DNA of 62,187 bases from Lentzea indica. Its GTDB lineage: Bacteria; Actinomycetota; Actinomycetes; Mycobacteriales; Pseudonocardiaceae. Made by a program: the position numbers and the translations under genes. The number at the start of each line of letters is the position of its first letter. The stretch's first letter is position 1. Shown piece by piece: positions 47,911-56,756 of the stretch. The DNA is taken from positions 1 through 62,187 of the forward strand of contig NZ_VSRL01000025.1 in the NCBI RefSeq assembly GCF_012184385.1, in the 5' to 3' direction. The notes below the pieces were generated by a model. The model was given only the letters and a program-made list of their open reading frames with translations, did not search any database and was not told where the DNA came from.

Positions 47911-47956
47911 GTATCGACGCAAATCGATGGTTGCGTCAATCGATCCCGGTCGATAC
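47911..47956. promoter_or_regulatory. ArsR operator-like inverted repeats
   Basis: Perfect inverted repeat GACGCAA (47916-47922) and TTGCGTC (47931-47937) with an 8-base spacer, flanked by GTATCGA (47911-47917) and TCGATAC (47950-47956), which are also mutually inverted. It lies just upstream of the ArsR-ArsN start and 50-90 bp from the divergent flavoprotein start, the expected place for an ArsR site controlling both. TCGATAC recurs near 47973. Confidence 0.6.
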
Positions 47957-48001
47957 AGTCCCTGGTGTTGATTCGAAATGTGTCGATACAAGGGGTGCGT
48001 C

Positions 48002-49333
48002 GTGAGCGAGTTGCCAGTCGTCGTGGTGGGTGCTGGACCTGCGGGTTTGTCCGCGGCGGCACACCTGGTCGAACGGGGCGAGCAGGTGCTCGTGCTGGAG
48101 GCGGGCGACCGGGCCGGTGCCGCCGTGTCGCAGTGGAACCACGTCCGGTTGTTCTCGCGATGGAGCGAGCTGGTCGACCCGGCGGCCGAGCGTCTGCTGA
48201 CGCCGACCGGCTGGGTGCGTCCCGACGGTGGCGCTACCCGACTGGCGCGGAGTGGGCGGAGTCGTACCTGCCGGCCGCTGGCCGCGGTGCCTCGGCGACC
48301 GGGTGCGGCTCGGTGCACGGGTTGTGGGCGTCGCGCGGCGTGGCCGTGACCGGGTGGTCGACGCCGGACGTGAAGACGAGCCGGTGACCGTGCACGTGCT
48401 GACCGCGGACGGGGAGGAGCGGATCACGGCACGAGCGGTTGTCGACGCTTCCGGCACCTGGGGATCGCCGAACCCGCTGGGCGGTGACGGTCTTCCCGCG
48501 GCAGGGGAGAAGGCGGCGGCCGCGCGGATCAACTACCGCGTGCCGGACCTCGCGGTGGAACGGGCGCGGTACGCGGGCAAGCGGATCGCGGTCGCGGGCA
48601 GCGGCACTCGGCGTTGACCGCGTTGGTGGCGCTGGCGGACCTGGCCGAGCATGAACCCGGCACGAAGATCGTGTGGCTGCTCCGGCGCGGCGCGGTCGGC
48701 AACGCCTTCGGCGGTGGCGAAGCGGACCAGCTCCCGGCGCGCGGTGCGTTGGGGCTGCGTGCGAGGAAGGCAGCCGAGGCCGGTCACATCGAGACGGTGA
48801 CGGGGTTCCGCACGGCATCCGTCGAACGGGCGGCGGACGGCAGCCTCACGCTGGAGTCGTTCGACGGCCACCAGGTCGAGGGCATCGACGAGATCGTGGT
48901 GCTGACCGGGTTCCGGCCGGACCTGTCGTGGCTGTCGGAGATCCGCCTCGACCTCGACCCGGTGTTGCAGGCGCCGACGAAGCTCGCGCCACTCATCGAC
49001 CCGAACGTCCACTCCTGCGGCACGGTCTACCCCCACGGTGAGGCGGAGCTGCGTCACCCGGAGCCGAACGTGTACCTGGTGGGCATGAAGAGCTACGGAC
49101 GCGCGCCGACGTTCCTGTCGCTGACCGGCTACGAGCAGGCTCGCTCGGTCGTGGCCGCGATCGCCGGTGACCACGAGTCGGCCGGACGTGTCGAGCTCGT
49201 GCTGCCGGAGACCGGCGTGTGCGGTGGTGCCGGCGTGTTCGACGCACCGGCGGAGCAGAAGAACAGCGGCGGATGCTGCAGTGCGCCTGAGACGGTCGAC
49301 GTGTCGATCGGCCTCGCGGCCAGTGCACGTTGA
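48002..49333 (+). CDS. FAD/NAD(P)-dependent flavoprotein of the ars locus (three frame breaks)
   Basis: About 444 residues of a two-dinucleotide-binding oxidoreductase: PVVVVGAGPAGLSAAAHLVE (FAD), IAVAGSG-HSALTALVALAD (NAD(P)), and EIVVLTGFRPDLSWLSEIRL. The C-terminus has GVCGGAGVF and SGGCCSAPETV, cysteine-rich segments seen in flavoproteins of actinobacterial arsenic islands. GTG 48002. Bases are missing near 48233, 48285 and 48605, giving four consecutive frames; conserved text lies in each. It is divergent from ArsR-ArsN and overlaps the MFS gene, indicating an arsenical-handling role (oxidation or activation before export), inferred from context. Confidence 0.8.
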
Positions 49334-50510
49334 GACGACGGCGCAGCCCGGTATCGATGCCGGGCTGCGCCGCGTCCTGATCGTGTTGTGCACCACCGAG
49401 ATCATCAGCTGGGGTGTGCTCTTCTACGCGTTCCCGGTGCTGCTGCCGACGATCAGCGCGCGCACGGGATGGTCGCTGGCCGCCATCACGGCCGGGTTCT
49501 CCGCGAGCCAGGTCGTGGCGGCGCTCGTGGGTGTGCCGGTCGGGAGACTGCTCGACCGGCACGGTCCCCGAGCCATCATGACCGCAGGCTCGGTCATCGC
49601 CGTCCCGGCGCTGATAGCGCTGGCGACCGCGCAGTCGTTGGCGTGGTTCACGGTCGCGTGGCTGCTGGCCGGTGTCGCGATGGCCGGGGTGTTCTACGCA
49701 CCCGCGTTCGCCGCGTTGACCCGCTGGTACGGGCCGAAGCGCGTAACAGCGCTGACGGCCGTGACACTGGTGGCGGGGCTGGCCAGCACGGTGTTCGCGC
49801 CGCTGACCGCTGTCCTCAACGCCTACCTGGACTGGCGCACCACCTACCTCGTGCTGGCCGGCTTCCTCGCTGTCACAACGATTCCGCTGCACTTGTGGGG
49901 CTTGCGGCTGCCGTGGCCGCCGATCGAGCACGAGACGGAGCACCGCCCGTCCGCCGTGGCACGCAGCAAGCCTTTCCTTGTGCTCACGGTCGCGATGAGC
50001 CTGGCCGCGTTCAGCGTGTACGCGGTCGTGGTCAACCTCGTGCCCCTGCTGACCGAACGCGGCATGTCGACATCAGCGGCCGCCGTGGCCCTGGGCCTCG
50101 GTGGGGTGGGCCAGGTCCTCGGTCGGCTGGGCTACGCGAGGTTGACCGCGAAGACGTCGGTGCGCACCCGGACGGCGCTCGTGTTGCTCGCGAGTGCGGT
50201 GATCACGACGCTGCTGGGCGTGGTGCCAGGTCCGGCTCTGCTGCTGATCGCGGGAGCGGTGCTCGCCGGCGTGGCACGCGGCATCTTCACGCTGGTGCAG
50301 GCGACGGCGATCACGGACCGCTGGGGTGCGGTCCACTATGGACAGTTGAGCGGCCTGCTCGCCGTGCCGGTGACACTGACCGCGGCGATCGCTCCGTGGG
50401 CAGGCAGTGCGATGGCCTCGTGGCTGGGTGGTTATCCAGCGGTGTTCGTGGTGCTGGGGGCGATCGGGGTGCTGGCGGCCGCGTTGTCGACCGCCGGCGT
50501 GCCTCGTTAG
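49323..50510 (+). CDS. MFS transporter, probable organoarsenical or arsenical exporter
   Basis: A 395-residue major facilitator protein with about 12 helices: EIISWGVLFYAFPVLLPTIS near the start, VGVPVGRLLDRHGPRAIMTA (motif A), GVFYAPAFAALTRWYGPKRV, and second-half motif GRLGYARLTAKTSVRTRTAL. GTG 49323 overlaps the flavoprotein stop by 11 bp. Being in the ArsR-controlled operon it likely exports an arsenical, acetylated or oxidised product. The sequence is of the general ArsJ/ArsK-like transporter type but I cannot assign a subfamily. Confidence 0.8.
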   Translation: MHVETTAQPGIDAGLRRVLIVLCTTEIISWGVLFYAFPVLLPTISARTGWSLAAITAGFSASQVVAALVGVPVGRLLDRHGPRAIMTAGSVIAVPALIALATAQSLAWFTVAWLLAGVAMAGVFYAPAFAALTRWYGPKRVTALTAVTLVAGLASTVFAPLTAVLNAYLDWRTTYLVLAGFLAVTTIPLHLWGLRLPWPPIEHETEHRPSAVARSKPFLVLTVAMSLAAFSVYAVVVNLVPLLTERGMSTSAAAVALGLGGVGQVLGRLGYARLTAKTSVRTRTALVLLASAVITTLLGVVPGPALLLIAGAVLAGVARGIFTLVQATAITDRWGAVHYGQLSGLLAVPVTLTAAIAPWAGSAMASWLGGYPAVFVVLGAIGVLAAALSTAGVPR

Positions 50511-50662
50511 CCGAGCAGTTCGGCGACCAGGCCGGCGGGGTCTTCGAGCTGCCAGTCGAGGTAGCGCTTGCCGGGGAACACCGGGCAGGTGTCGCCACAG
50601 CCCATCGTGATCACCACGTCGGAGGCTGCAGCAGTGCCGCGGCGTTCGTCGATGCAGATCAC
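50507..50662 (-). pseudogene. C-terminal remnant of arsenate reductase (ArsC, LMW-phosphatase type)
   Basis: A 51-residue frame from GTG 50662 reads AASDVVITMGCGDTCPVFPG then KRYLDWQLEDPAGLVAELLG and stops at TAA 50507-50509. This is the C-terminal third of thioredoxin- or mycothiol-linked arsenate reductases. The N-terminal CX5R phosphate-binding loop and the central part are absent, so it is inactive. Its 3' end overlaps the MFS stop, consistent with a deletion that removed most of arsC. Confidence 0.75.
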
Positions 50663-50749
50663 ACCTCTTGTATCGACGGTTGTCAATCCAGGTCGCTAGG
50701 GTGATCGTCATGACGAGCCCGGATCAGACGCTGCACCCAGGAGAACCTG

Positions 50750-51751
50750 TTGAGCACCATGGGGCTGCCCGTGCTCAGGTCTGACGTCGTGGTGATCGGC
50801 GGCGGCCAGGCAGGGCTGGCCGCCGCCTACTACCTGCGCCGCGCGGGCGTCGACCACGTGGTGCTCGACGCACAGCCGCTGCCGGGCGGAGCGTGGCCGC
50901 AGACGTGGAACTCCCTGCGCCTGTTCTCCATCGCGCGCCACAGCTCGCTGCCCGGCTGGCCCATGCCGTCCCTTTCGGACGGATACCCGACCGCACACCA
51001 CGTCGTCGACTACCTCGCCGCTTACGAGAAGCGCTACGACGTCCCCGTTCATCGGCCCGTTCAGGTGACCTCGGTCAGCCGCGGCGAGGACCGGCTCCTG
51101 GTGCACACCGACGCCGGAACCTGGTCGGCGCGACACGTCATCAGCGCGACCGGCACGTGGTGGCGGCCGTTCCGGCCGCTGCTCGACCTGCCCGGCCGCC
51201 AACTGCACACCGCCGACTACCACGACCCGCTCGAGTTCGCGGGACAGAAGGTCGTCGTGGTCGGTGGCGGCAACTCCGGCGCACAGATCGCGGCCGACCT
51301 GCTGCCGCACACCAACCTGACCTGGATGACCCGCCGGCCACCGCGGTACATGCCGGACGAGATCGACGGCAAAGCCCTGTTCGACATCGCCACGCGACGC
51401 GGCGGGGTCGGTGACCTCGGGGACATCGTGGCAGTGCCGCCCGTGCGCGAGGCACGCGACAGCGGTCTGCTTGTCGCCACACAAATGGACACCGCGGCGT
51501 TGTCCGAAGCTGATGCCGTGGTGTGGTGCACCGGATTCCGGCCCGCCCTCAGTCACCTCGCTCCGCTGCGACTGCGCGACACCGAAGGACGCGTCGCCGT
51601 CGACGGCACGTCCGCCGTGGAGGAACCGCGCCTGCATCTGCTCGGGTACGGAAGCTGGACCGGTCCCGCGTCCGCGACCCTCATCGGCGTGGGGTCGACC
51701 GCGAAAGCGACGGTCGCGAAGATCTCCGCCGCCCTGGCCCTCAGGCCGTGA
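50750..51751 (+). CDS. ArsO-like flavin-dependent monooxygenase
   Basis: A 333-residue flavoprotein monooxygenase: DVVVIGGGQAGLAAAYYLRR (FAD), GGAWPQTWNSLRLFSIARHS, VVVVGGGNSGAQIAADLLPH (NADPH), and AVVWCTGFRPALSHLAPLRL. The domain order matches ArsO proteins of arsenic operons. TTG 50750 has CAGGAGA 5 bases upstream; ATG 50759 is the alternative. It overlaps the second ArsR gene by 11 bp at their 3' ends. Intact, unlike the upstream flavoprotein, which may explain the presence of two. Confidence 0.82.
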   Translation: MSTMGLPVLRSDVVVIGGGQAGLAAAYYLRRAGVDHVVLDAQPLPGGAWPQTWNSLRLFSIARHSSLPGWPMPSLSDGYPTAHHVVDYLAAYEKRYDVPVHRPVQVTSVSRGEDRLLVHTDAGTWSARHVISATGTWWRPFRPLLDLPGRQLHTADYHDPLEFAGQKVVVVGGGNSGAQIAADLLPHTNLTWMTRRPPRYMPDEIDGKALFDIATRRGGVGDLGDIVAVPPVREARDSGLLVATQMDTAALSEADAVVWCTGFRPALSHLAPLRLRDTEGRVAVDGTSAVEEPRLHLLGYGSWTGPASATLIGVGSTAKATVAKISAALALRP

Positions 51752-52097
51752 CCACGCGCCGTTCGCTGCTCACGCTGCTCAGCACCGCCGCCATCCGGTC
51801 GGTCGTCTCCGGGCGCACGCGGTAGTACACCCACGTGCCCCTGCGTTCCGAGTCGACCAGACCCGCCTGGCGCAGCAGCTTGAGGTGATGCGAGATCGTC
51901 GGCTGAGACAGGTCGAACGCCGGCGTGAGCTCGCAGACGCAGACCTCACCGTCGGGCTGTGAGGCGATCATCGACAGCAGCCGCAGGCGCACCGGATCGC
52001 CGAGCGCCTTGAACATCGTCGACAGCTCCGCCGCCTGTTGCTCGGCGAGCGGTCCCTCCGACAGCGGCTCGCAGCAGCTTGCCTCTTGCTTCGACAT
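51741..52097 (-). CDS. ArsR-family metalloregulator
   Basis: A 118-residue winged-helix repressor starting at ATG 52097. It contains FKALGDPVRLRLLSMIASQP, an As(III) site with vicinal cysteines in EVCVCELTPAF, the recognition helix LSQPTISHHLKLLRQAGLVD and wing RRGTWVYYRVRP. N-terminal CCEP could add a ligand. Divergently oriented to the XRE gene? no: same strand as the MmyB-type gene, with 50 bp between. A perfect palindrome CAATATTG (52102-52109) directly before its start may be its operator. Confidence 0.88.
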   Translation of the reverse strand: MSKQEASCCEPLSEGPLAEQQAAELSTMFKALGDPVRLRLLSMIASQPDGEVCVCELTPAFDLSQPTISHHLKLLRQAGLVDSERRGTWVYYRVRPETTDRMAAVLSSVSSERRVVTA

Positions 52098-52101
52098 CTT
52101 T

Positions 52102-52109
52102 CAATATTG
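52102..52109. promoter_or_regulatory. Palindrome before arsR
   Basis: CAATATTG, 4 bases upstream of the ArsR start codon in an A/T-rich patch; position suits autoregulation. A short motif, so assignment is tentative. Confidence 0.3.
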
Positions 52110-52149
52110 TAGGTACTTCGGGTTCCGCGCAACACGTCCGCGCAAGCGC

Positions 52150-52944
52150 TCACGACGACATGGCCGGGCGCCGGAGGATTTCGGCGGTGGTCTCGTCGAC
52201 TGGCAGCCAGGCCTCCAGGTGCAGCTCGGCGAGGGTGACGTCGACGGCGGTGGCGAACGACGTCAGCGTCGTGAGCAGCTGGAGGGTGCCGGCCGGTGTG
52301 TGCAGCTGCAACGGGACCGCGAAGCCCAGGTAGTCAAGGCCGGGCGGCGGTGCGTCCGGCAGGTACCCGGACAGTTCGGTGATCAACTCGCTGAGCTGCG
52401 GATCGGGGTGGCGCGCAGCCCTGGCACGCAGGCCTTCGATCACGTGCCTGCCCCAGACGGCCAGGTTCTTCACCCGAGCGGCCATGCCGCCGGGGTGCAG
52501 CGCCAGCCGCCAGATGTTCATCGGGCCGGCCAGCAGTTCCGGCGCGGCGCCTTCGGTGAGCACGCCGATCGCATCGTTGGCGGCGACGATCTGCCCGAGC
52601 GGGCCCGCGACCAGCGCCGGGTAGGGCATGTGCCCGGTGAGCACCTGGTGCAGCGCTTCGCGCACCGGGCGCATCCGGGGATCGTCAAGGTTCGTCTCCC
52701 CGAACGCGGGCGCGTAGCCGGCCGCGATCAGCAGCGCGTTGCGTTCCCGCAGCGACAGGTCCAGCGACTCGGCGAGGCGCAGCACGAGAGGGCGGCCGGG
52801 AAGCGAGCGGCCGGTTTCCACGAAGCTCAGATGCCGTTGGGTGGTGCCCGCCCTCGTGGCCAGCTCCAGCTGGCTGACTCGGCGTGCGTCGCGCCACCGG
52901 CGCAGCTCGCTCCCCAGAGCGCTGTGGTTCTCGATCGTCCGCAC
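52150..52944 (-). CDS. XRE-family regulator with MmyB-like ligand-binding domain
   Basis: A 264-residue regulator: helix-turn-helix (ELRRWRDARRVSQLELATRA, TTQRHLSFVETGRSLPGRPL, about 10-65) followed by an MmyB-like domain (LTGHMPYPALVAGPLGQIVA, GPMNIWRLALHPGGMAARVK, VPLQLHTPAGTLQLLTTLTS) that binds fatty acids or other hydrophobic ligands in related proteins. GTG 52944 has GGAAGGA at 4-5 bases. Divergent from the small NTF2-like remnant and oxidoreductase gene (87 bp between starts), which it probably controls. Confidence 0.83.
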   Translation of the reverse strand: MRTIENHSALGSELRRWRDARRVSQLELATRAGTTQRHLSFVETGRSLPGRPLVLRLAESLDLSLRERNALLIAAGYAPAFGETNLDDPRMRPVREALHQVLTGHMPYPALVAGPLGQIVAANDAIGVLTEGAAPELLAGPMNIWRLALHPGGMAARVKNLAVWGRHVIEGLRARAARHPDPQLSELITELSGYLPDAPPPGLDYLGFAVPLQLHTPAGTLQLLTTLTSFATAVDVTLAELHLEAWLPVDETTAEILRRPAMSS

Positions 52945-53030
52945 GTGTTCCTTCCCAGCCGGTCGCGATGGCGTGTGCCCATTCCTCACAGGGAATTGTC
53001 CGGCCTCGCCGGAGCTCACAAGATCGGTTC

Positions 53031-53189
53031 ATGACCGATGTGAGTGAAGTGATCAACCGGTTCAACGCCGCGTTCGCCGGCCCGCCTGACCACGTGCGTG
53101 GCGTGAACCTGATGCGGGTCCGGGACGGGCTGATCGTGGAAGCGCTCGGGTACAGCAAGAGCGCGCCGCGCGAGGCCGCGGATGCGTAG
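53031..53189 (+). pseudogene. NTF2/SnoaL-like fragment
   Basis: A 52-residue frame from ATG 53031: VSEVINRFNAAFAGPPDHVR followed by GVNLMRVRDGLIVEALGYSK. Joined ends of a SnoaL-like (NTF2 fold) protein, whose usual length is about 120-140 residues; about 70 central residues are missing. The open frame is intact so it may be expressed, but a folded NTF2 barrel is unlikely. It overlaps the oxidoreductase start by 8 bp, as a coupled upstream gene would. Confidence 0.55.
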
Positions 53190-54177
53190 CTGGCGGGCGA
53201 TCAGCGGTGCGGGGATCGACGGGCTGACCCTGAGGGAGACACCCGCGCCGGTACCGGGACCGGGCGAGGTGCTGGTGGCGGTGCGGGCGGTGTCACTCAG
53301 CTTCCGGGAGCTCCTCGTGCTGCGCGGCACCTACGTGCTGCCGGTCAAGCCGGACCTGGTTCCGGTGTCGGACGGCGCCGGTGAGGTGGTGGCGCTGGGG
53401 CCTGGTGTTCAACGGACACGAGTCGGCGACCGGGTCATCGCCGGGTTGTTCCCCAGCTGGCTGGACGGCCCGTTCGGGCCCGAGCACCTGCCCCAGCTCG
53501 GCGGGTCGTTGGACGGGATGCTGGCCGAACTGGTGGTCCTGCCGGAATCCGCGCTGGTTCCGGTGCCCCAGCACCTGTCGTTCGCGGAGGCAGCGACGCT
53601 TCCGTGCGCCGCCGTGACGGCCTGGAACGCACTGTCGGGCGTCCACGCGGGCGACACGGTCGTCACGCTGGGCACCGGCGGCGTGTCGCTGTTCGCGGTG
53701 CAGTTCGCCGAACTGCTCGGCGCCCAGGTCCTCGCCACCACGAGCGCCCACGACAAGGCCCAACGGTTGAAGGCGCTGGGCGCTCACGAGGTGCTGAACC
53801 ACCGCACCACACCGGACTGGCCCGCCGAGGTGCGGAAGTCGACGGGTGGCCGCGGCGCCGACCGCGTCGTCGACGTGGTCGGCGACCTGTCGCGGTCGCT
53901 GCGAGCGGTGGCGGTGTCCGGGCAGGTGGCGCTCGTCGGGTTCGTCGGCGGCGACGTGCCCGCGTTCGACCCGAGGGTGCTGTTCGGCACCGGTGCGAGC
54001 GTCCGGTCGATCGCCGTCGGCAGTCAGGCCCAGTTCCAGGCGATGAACCGCGCGATCGAGGTCAACCGCCTCCGCCCGGTTGTGGACCGGGAGTTCGCGT
54101 TCGAGGATGCCGTGCAGGCGTTCCGGTACTACGAGGATGAGCAACCGCTTGGGAAGGTTGTCATCATGGTGGGCTGA
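53182..54177 (+). CDS. Zinc-independent MDR-family alcohol dehydrogenase/quinone oxidoreductase
   Basis: A 331-residue medium-chain dehydrogenase/reductase. GroES-like part: PVPGPGEVLVAVRAVSLSFR, VSDGAGEVVALGPGVQRTRV, GDRVIAGLF; Rossmann part: VTLGTGGVSLFAVQFAELLG and RLKALGAHEVLNHRTTPDWP. The zinc ligand Cys/His set at the usual place is not apparent (SFRELLVLRG), as in quinone oxidoreductases. ATG 53182. Likely controlled by the divergent MmyB-type regulator, whose ligand could be its substrate. Confidence 0.83.
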   Translation: MRSWRAISGAGIDGLTLRETPAPVPGPGEVLVAVRAVSLSFRELLVLRGTYVLPVKPDLVPVSDGAGEVVALGPGVQRTRVGDRVIAGLFPSWLDGPFGPEHLPQLGGSLDGMLAELVVLPESALVPVPQHLSFAEAATLPCAAVTAWNALSGVHAGDTVVTLGTGGVSLFAVQFAELLGAQVLATTSAHDKAQRLKALGAHEVLNHRTTPDWPAEVRKSTGGRGADRVVDVVGDLSRSLRAVAVSGQVALVGFVGGDVPAFDPRVLFGTGASVRSIAVGSQAQFQAMNRAIEVNRLRPVVDREFAFEDAVQAFRYYEDEQPLGKVVIMVG

Positions 54178-54204
54178 CCACCGTTGACGTGATGTGAGGT
54201 TGAC

Positions 54205-54957
54205 GTGCTGATGCTCGACTACCGGCTCGACGAGTCGTACGAGTCGTACCAGCAGCACATCAACCTCGCCACGGCGGACGAGTGGGTGCTCGGCTCCGAC
54301 TGCTTCCTCGGCGAGGTCTGCTTCGCCGCGGGCCGGCAGGACCTCAAGGTCGGGCCGGTGCCCGTCCCGGTCCTCTCCGTCGCCAGGGGGCTCTACCTCG
54401 CGGTGGCGGAGGGCCACTCCTACTCCGAGGCGTACGAGGTGGAACGGCTCGTCGAGTTCACGTTCCGCAACGACGCCGCAGTGGTGCGCTCCCGGTTCAC
54501 CGGCGGCAGCGCCGAAGTCGACCGCACCGTGCTGCACGTGGCGTTGCGCGAGTTTTGCGCGCGGGTCGTCCGCGAGCTGGGGGAGCAGCACCCCGCGTTG
54601 CTCGGCAACAACATCGTCACCATGCTGCTGGACCGCATTCGGCGCGACGACACCGCCGCGCCGGAGCTGGTGCGGGTGCTGCCCAGGGACCCGGACGGGA
54701 TCGGTGACCGGATGGGCGCTCTGATCTGGTCGGGCGGTGGTCTCGTGGGCACGTCACTGAGCCGGGTCGACGTGGAGCTGATGCCCGCGGCCGAGCCGGA
54801 GCTGGACGAGCAGCCGGATCTGGCGGACTTCAGCCGGCCGCTGTTCCTCGCCGCTGGGCCGGTGGAGGCGGTACCTGGTCTGGTGCGCCGTGCCGTGCGG
54901 GTCGCGCTCACGCTGCACGGGCTGGATGACCACCCGGCGGCGCGCCTGCTCGGATGA
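54205..54957 (+). CDS. Hypothetical protein
   Basis: A 250-residue soluble protein from GTG 54205. I recognise no domain. It starts MLMLDYRLDESYESYQQHIN, has an acidic, mixed alpha/beta composition, no signal peptide and no membrane helix. It lies 27 bp after the oxidoreductase and convergent with the DUF4241 gene (16 bp between stops). Position could place it in the oxidoreductase operon; nothing else points to function. Confidence 0.55.
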   Translation: MLMLDYRLDESYESYQQHINLATADEWVLGSDCFLGEVCFAAGRQDLKVGPVPVPVLSVARGLYLAVAEGHSYSEAYEVERLVEFTFRNDAAVVRSRFTGGSAEVDRTVLHVALREFCARVVRELGEQHPALLGNNIVTMLLDRIRRDDTAAPELVRVLPRDPDGIGDRMGALIWSGGGLVGTSLSRVDVELMPAAEPELDEQPDLADFSRPLFLAAGPVEAVPGLVRRAVRVALTLHGLDDHPAARLLG

Positions 54958-54973
54958 GTGTTCGCCGGCAAGA

Positions 54974-56377
54974 TCAGCCGGGCTCGGCGGTGGCCAGCTC
55001 GGGCACCCGGAAGTCGAGGACGAAGCGGCTGAGGGAGCCGTCCTCGGCGCGGCCGAGCCACACGGGGAACGCGCCGTCGCTCCAGCCCGGCACGATGATC
55101 ATGTCGGTCTGGCCGGCGGAAAGGGTGTGATAGGCGGCTTTGCCGGTCATGGCGGCGTCGATGTCGGTGCGTGGGAACGCCGTCGCGCCGGTGTGATCGA
55201 CCAGTGCGAGCGTGGCGGTGTCCACCGGGTTGCCGAAGAACTCGCCGTCGCCCAGTTCCAGTTCGTGGTCGCCGTCGCGCAACGCCAAGTGCCATGACGT
55301 GACCAGTGCGTCCGTGACGGTCACTCGGCACGCGACCGTCCAGGTTGTTTGCGGCGCCTCGTTTTCCGTCACCTGGAACACGTCCACCGGATACTCGCCG
55401 GATGGAGCCGTCGCGGCCAGCGGTGCGGAGGCGGCGTCGAGCCAGCTGGGGTCTCCGACGAGCAACTTGCCGCTGGGCAGCCGGATCTTGCCGGCGGGGA
55501 TCTGCTTCACGGTCAGGGCGCGACCGTCCTGCGTGCGGAACCGCGCCCCGTCGGTGGTGAGTTCGGTGACGTGGCGCGGGCGCAGCGGGTGCGGCGGACG
55601 CCACGGGAACGTGGCGGGGACTTCCTCGGGGCCGGAACGGACGGTCACGGGCCCGGTCATGCCGGCGAGCACCGGCCAGCCGTCGACCTCGGGTGCGGCG
55701 ATGTCCTCCTGGGGTCGCGTCGGCTCCGGCCAGTTCGTCCAGTCACGCGAGGTCTGGAGCTTGCCGCCGTTGGACAGCTCCGTGTCGACCGAGACCGCCT
55801 TGATCGCCGCGGTTGCGTCGCGGCGGACACGGGCCCGGAACGTCGGCTCGTCGCCGTCGAACTCCGGTGCGTCCTGCTCGGCGTAGCTCCAGCCGCGCAC
55901 CTCGAACAGCCGCAACCGCCCGTCCGGCCAGCGCCGGTAGGCGACACCCCGGTACCGGCGACCGTTGGCGTCGATGAACCACACCTCGGCGTGGTGCGCC
56001 GACCCGCACACCTCCACGACTGCCCGCACCACTCCGCCGGCCAGCAAGACCACGGCGTACTGGCCGCCCGCGGCGTCCTGGGCGCGTGCGACCGACTCGG
56101 ACATCGGTGACACCGGGGCACGCGAGGCGGAGTCCCATCCCGCGCAGTACACGACCTCGACCGGCTCGTTCGTGGGGGCGGGCTCGGGCACCGTCGGCAG
56201 ATCTTCCCCGATGAGCGGATCGTCGGCGTGAGGGCTGCTGGAACGCCCGTGTGCCAGCAGTCCGGCGGCCACCAGCGACGCGGCCAAGGCGCCGGACAGG
56301 ATCGCGGTTCGTCGTGAGAGGCGCGTTGGCGGTCTGTCCTCCGGCACCGGTGAGTTCACACCTCGAACGCGTTCCAC
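54974..56377 (-). CDS. Membrane-anchored DUF4241 protein
   Basis: A 467-residue protein with an N-terminal membrane segment (AILSGALAASLVAAGLLAHG, about 28-47) and a large external region. The C-terminal 200 residues fit DUF4241: SGEYPVDVFQVTENEAPQTT, ATAFPRTDIDAAMTGKAAYH and GWSDGAFPVWLGRAEDGSLS with VLDFRVPE. DUF4241 proteins often accompany polymorphic-toxin or immunity loci, but no toxin is visible here. The start (GTG 56377) is not supported by a clear Shine-Dalgarno; a GTG about 21 bp downstream is an alternative. Confidence 0.7.
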   Translation of the reverse strand: MERVRGVNSPVPEDRPPTRLSRRTAILSGALAASLVAAGLLAHGRSSSPHADDPLIGEDLPTVPEPAPTNEPVEVVYCAGWDSASRAPVSPMSESVARAQDAAGGQYAVVLLAGGVVRAVVEVCGSAHHAEVWFIDANGRRYRGVAYRRWPDGRLRLFEVRGWSYAEQDAPEFDGDEPTFRARVRRDATAAIKAVSVDTELSNGGKLQTSRDWTNWPEPTRPQEDIAAPEVDGWPVLAGMTGPVTVRSGPEEVPATFPWRPPHPLRPRHVTELTTDGARFRTQDGRALTVKQIPAGKIRLPSGKLLVGDPSWLDAASAPLAATAPSGEYPVDVFQVTENEAPQTTWTVACRVTVTDALVTSWHLALRDGDHELELGDGEFFGNPVDTATLALVDHTGATAFPRTDIDAAMTGKAAYHTLSAGQTDMIIVPGWSDGAFPVWLGRAEDGSLSRFVLDFRVPELATAEPG

Positions 56378-56425
56378 GGCGATGAAACCTCCACGCCCTC
56401 GCCCTCCCCGTTCGGGTCATGTTGC

Positions 56426-56578
56426 CTCAAGCTGCCGGCGGTCTACACCGCGACGCCTGCCGCCGACTGCCCGCCGAACGACCTGCGCGCCCACGACGCG
56501 CACTGGCAGCCAGGCAACTACGAAACCAACCAGGCCCTCGTCCGTGACGTGGGTGCGATCGCCGAGTGGAAGGGCTGA
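56426..56578 (+). pseudogene. 3' fragment of an unidentified gene
   Basis: A frame without a start codon reads LKLPAVYTATPAADCPPNDL, later HWQPGNYETNQALVRDVGAI and AEWKG before TGA 56576-56578. Codon usage is typical of coding DNA. I take it as the C-terminal remnant of a secreted or hydrolytic enzyme, parent unknown. It sits between the DUF4241 gene start and the GH62 promoter, so the GH62 gene may have been inserted next to a disrupted gene. Confidence 0.4.
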
Positions 56579-56656
56579 AGCCGAGCCTCGGCAAGAGCCT
56601 GCGTCTCACGTGGGACTTCTCCTGGAAAACTCTCCGTTACATCTTGACGCGATAGA

Positions 56657-56670
56657 TGTTATCGCTCACA
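56657..56670 (+). promoter_or_regulatory. LacI-type operator, distal copy
   Basis: TGTTATCGCTCACA, 12 of 14 matches to the perfect palindrome found exactly 100 bp downstream. Two such sites in a likely promoter region fit looping or cooperative repression by a LacI-family sugar regulator; no regulator gene is present in the window. Confidence 0.5.
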
Positions 56671-56756
56671 GTCCACATGTCCAGTTCAGTCGCACCGCTG
56701 ATTGGCTACCTACCACCTAAATCCCCAAATATTCCTACCCGGATCAGGCTCGCAAA

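Noticed and set aside
56426-56578. A short gene starting upstream of the GH62 gene
   Set aside because: No start codon or ribosome-binding site in the frame; only a C-terminal fragment remains.
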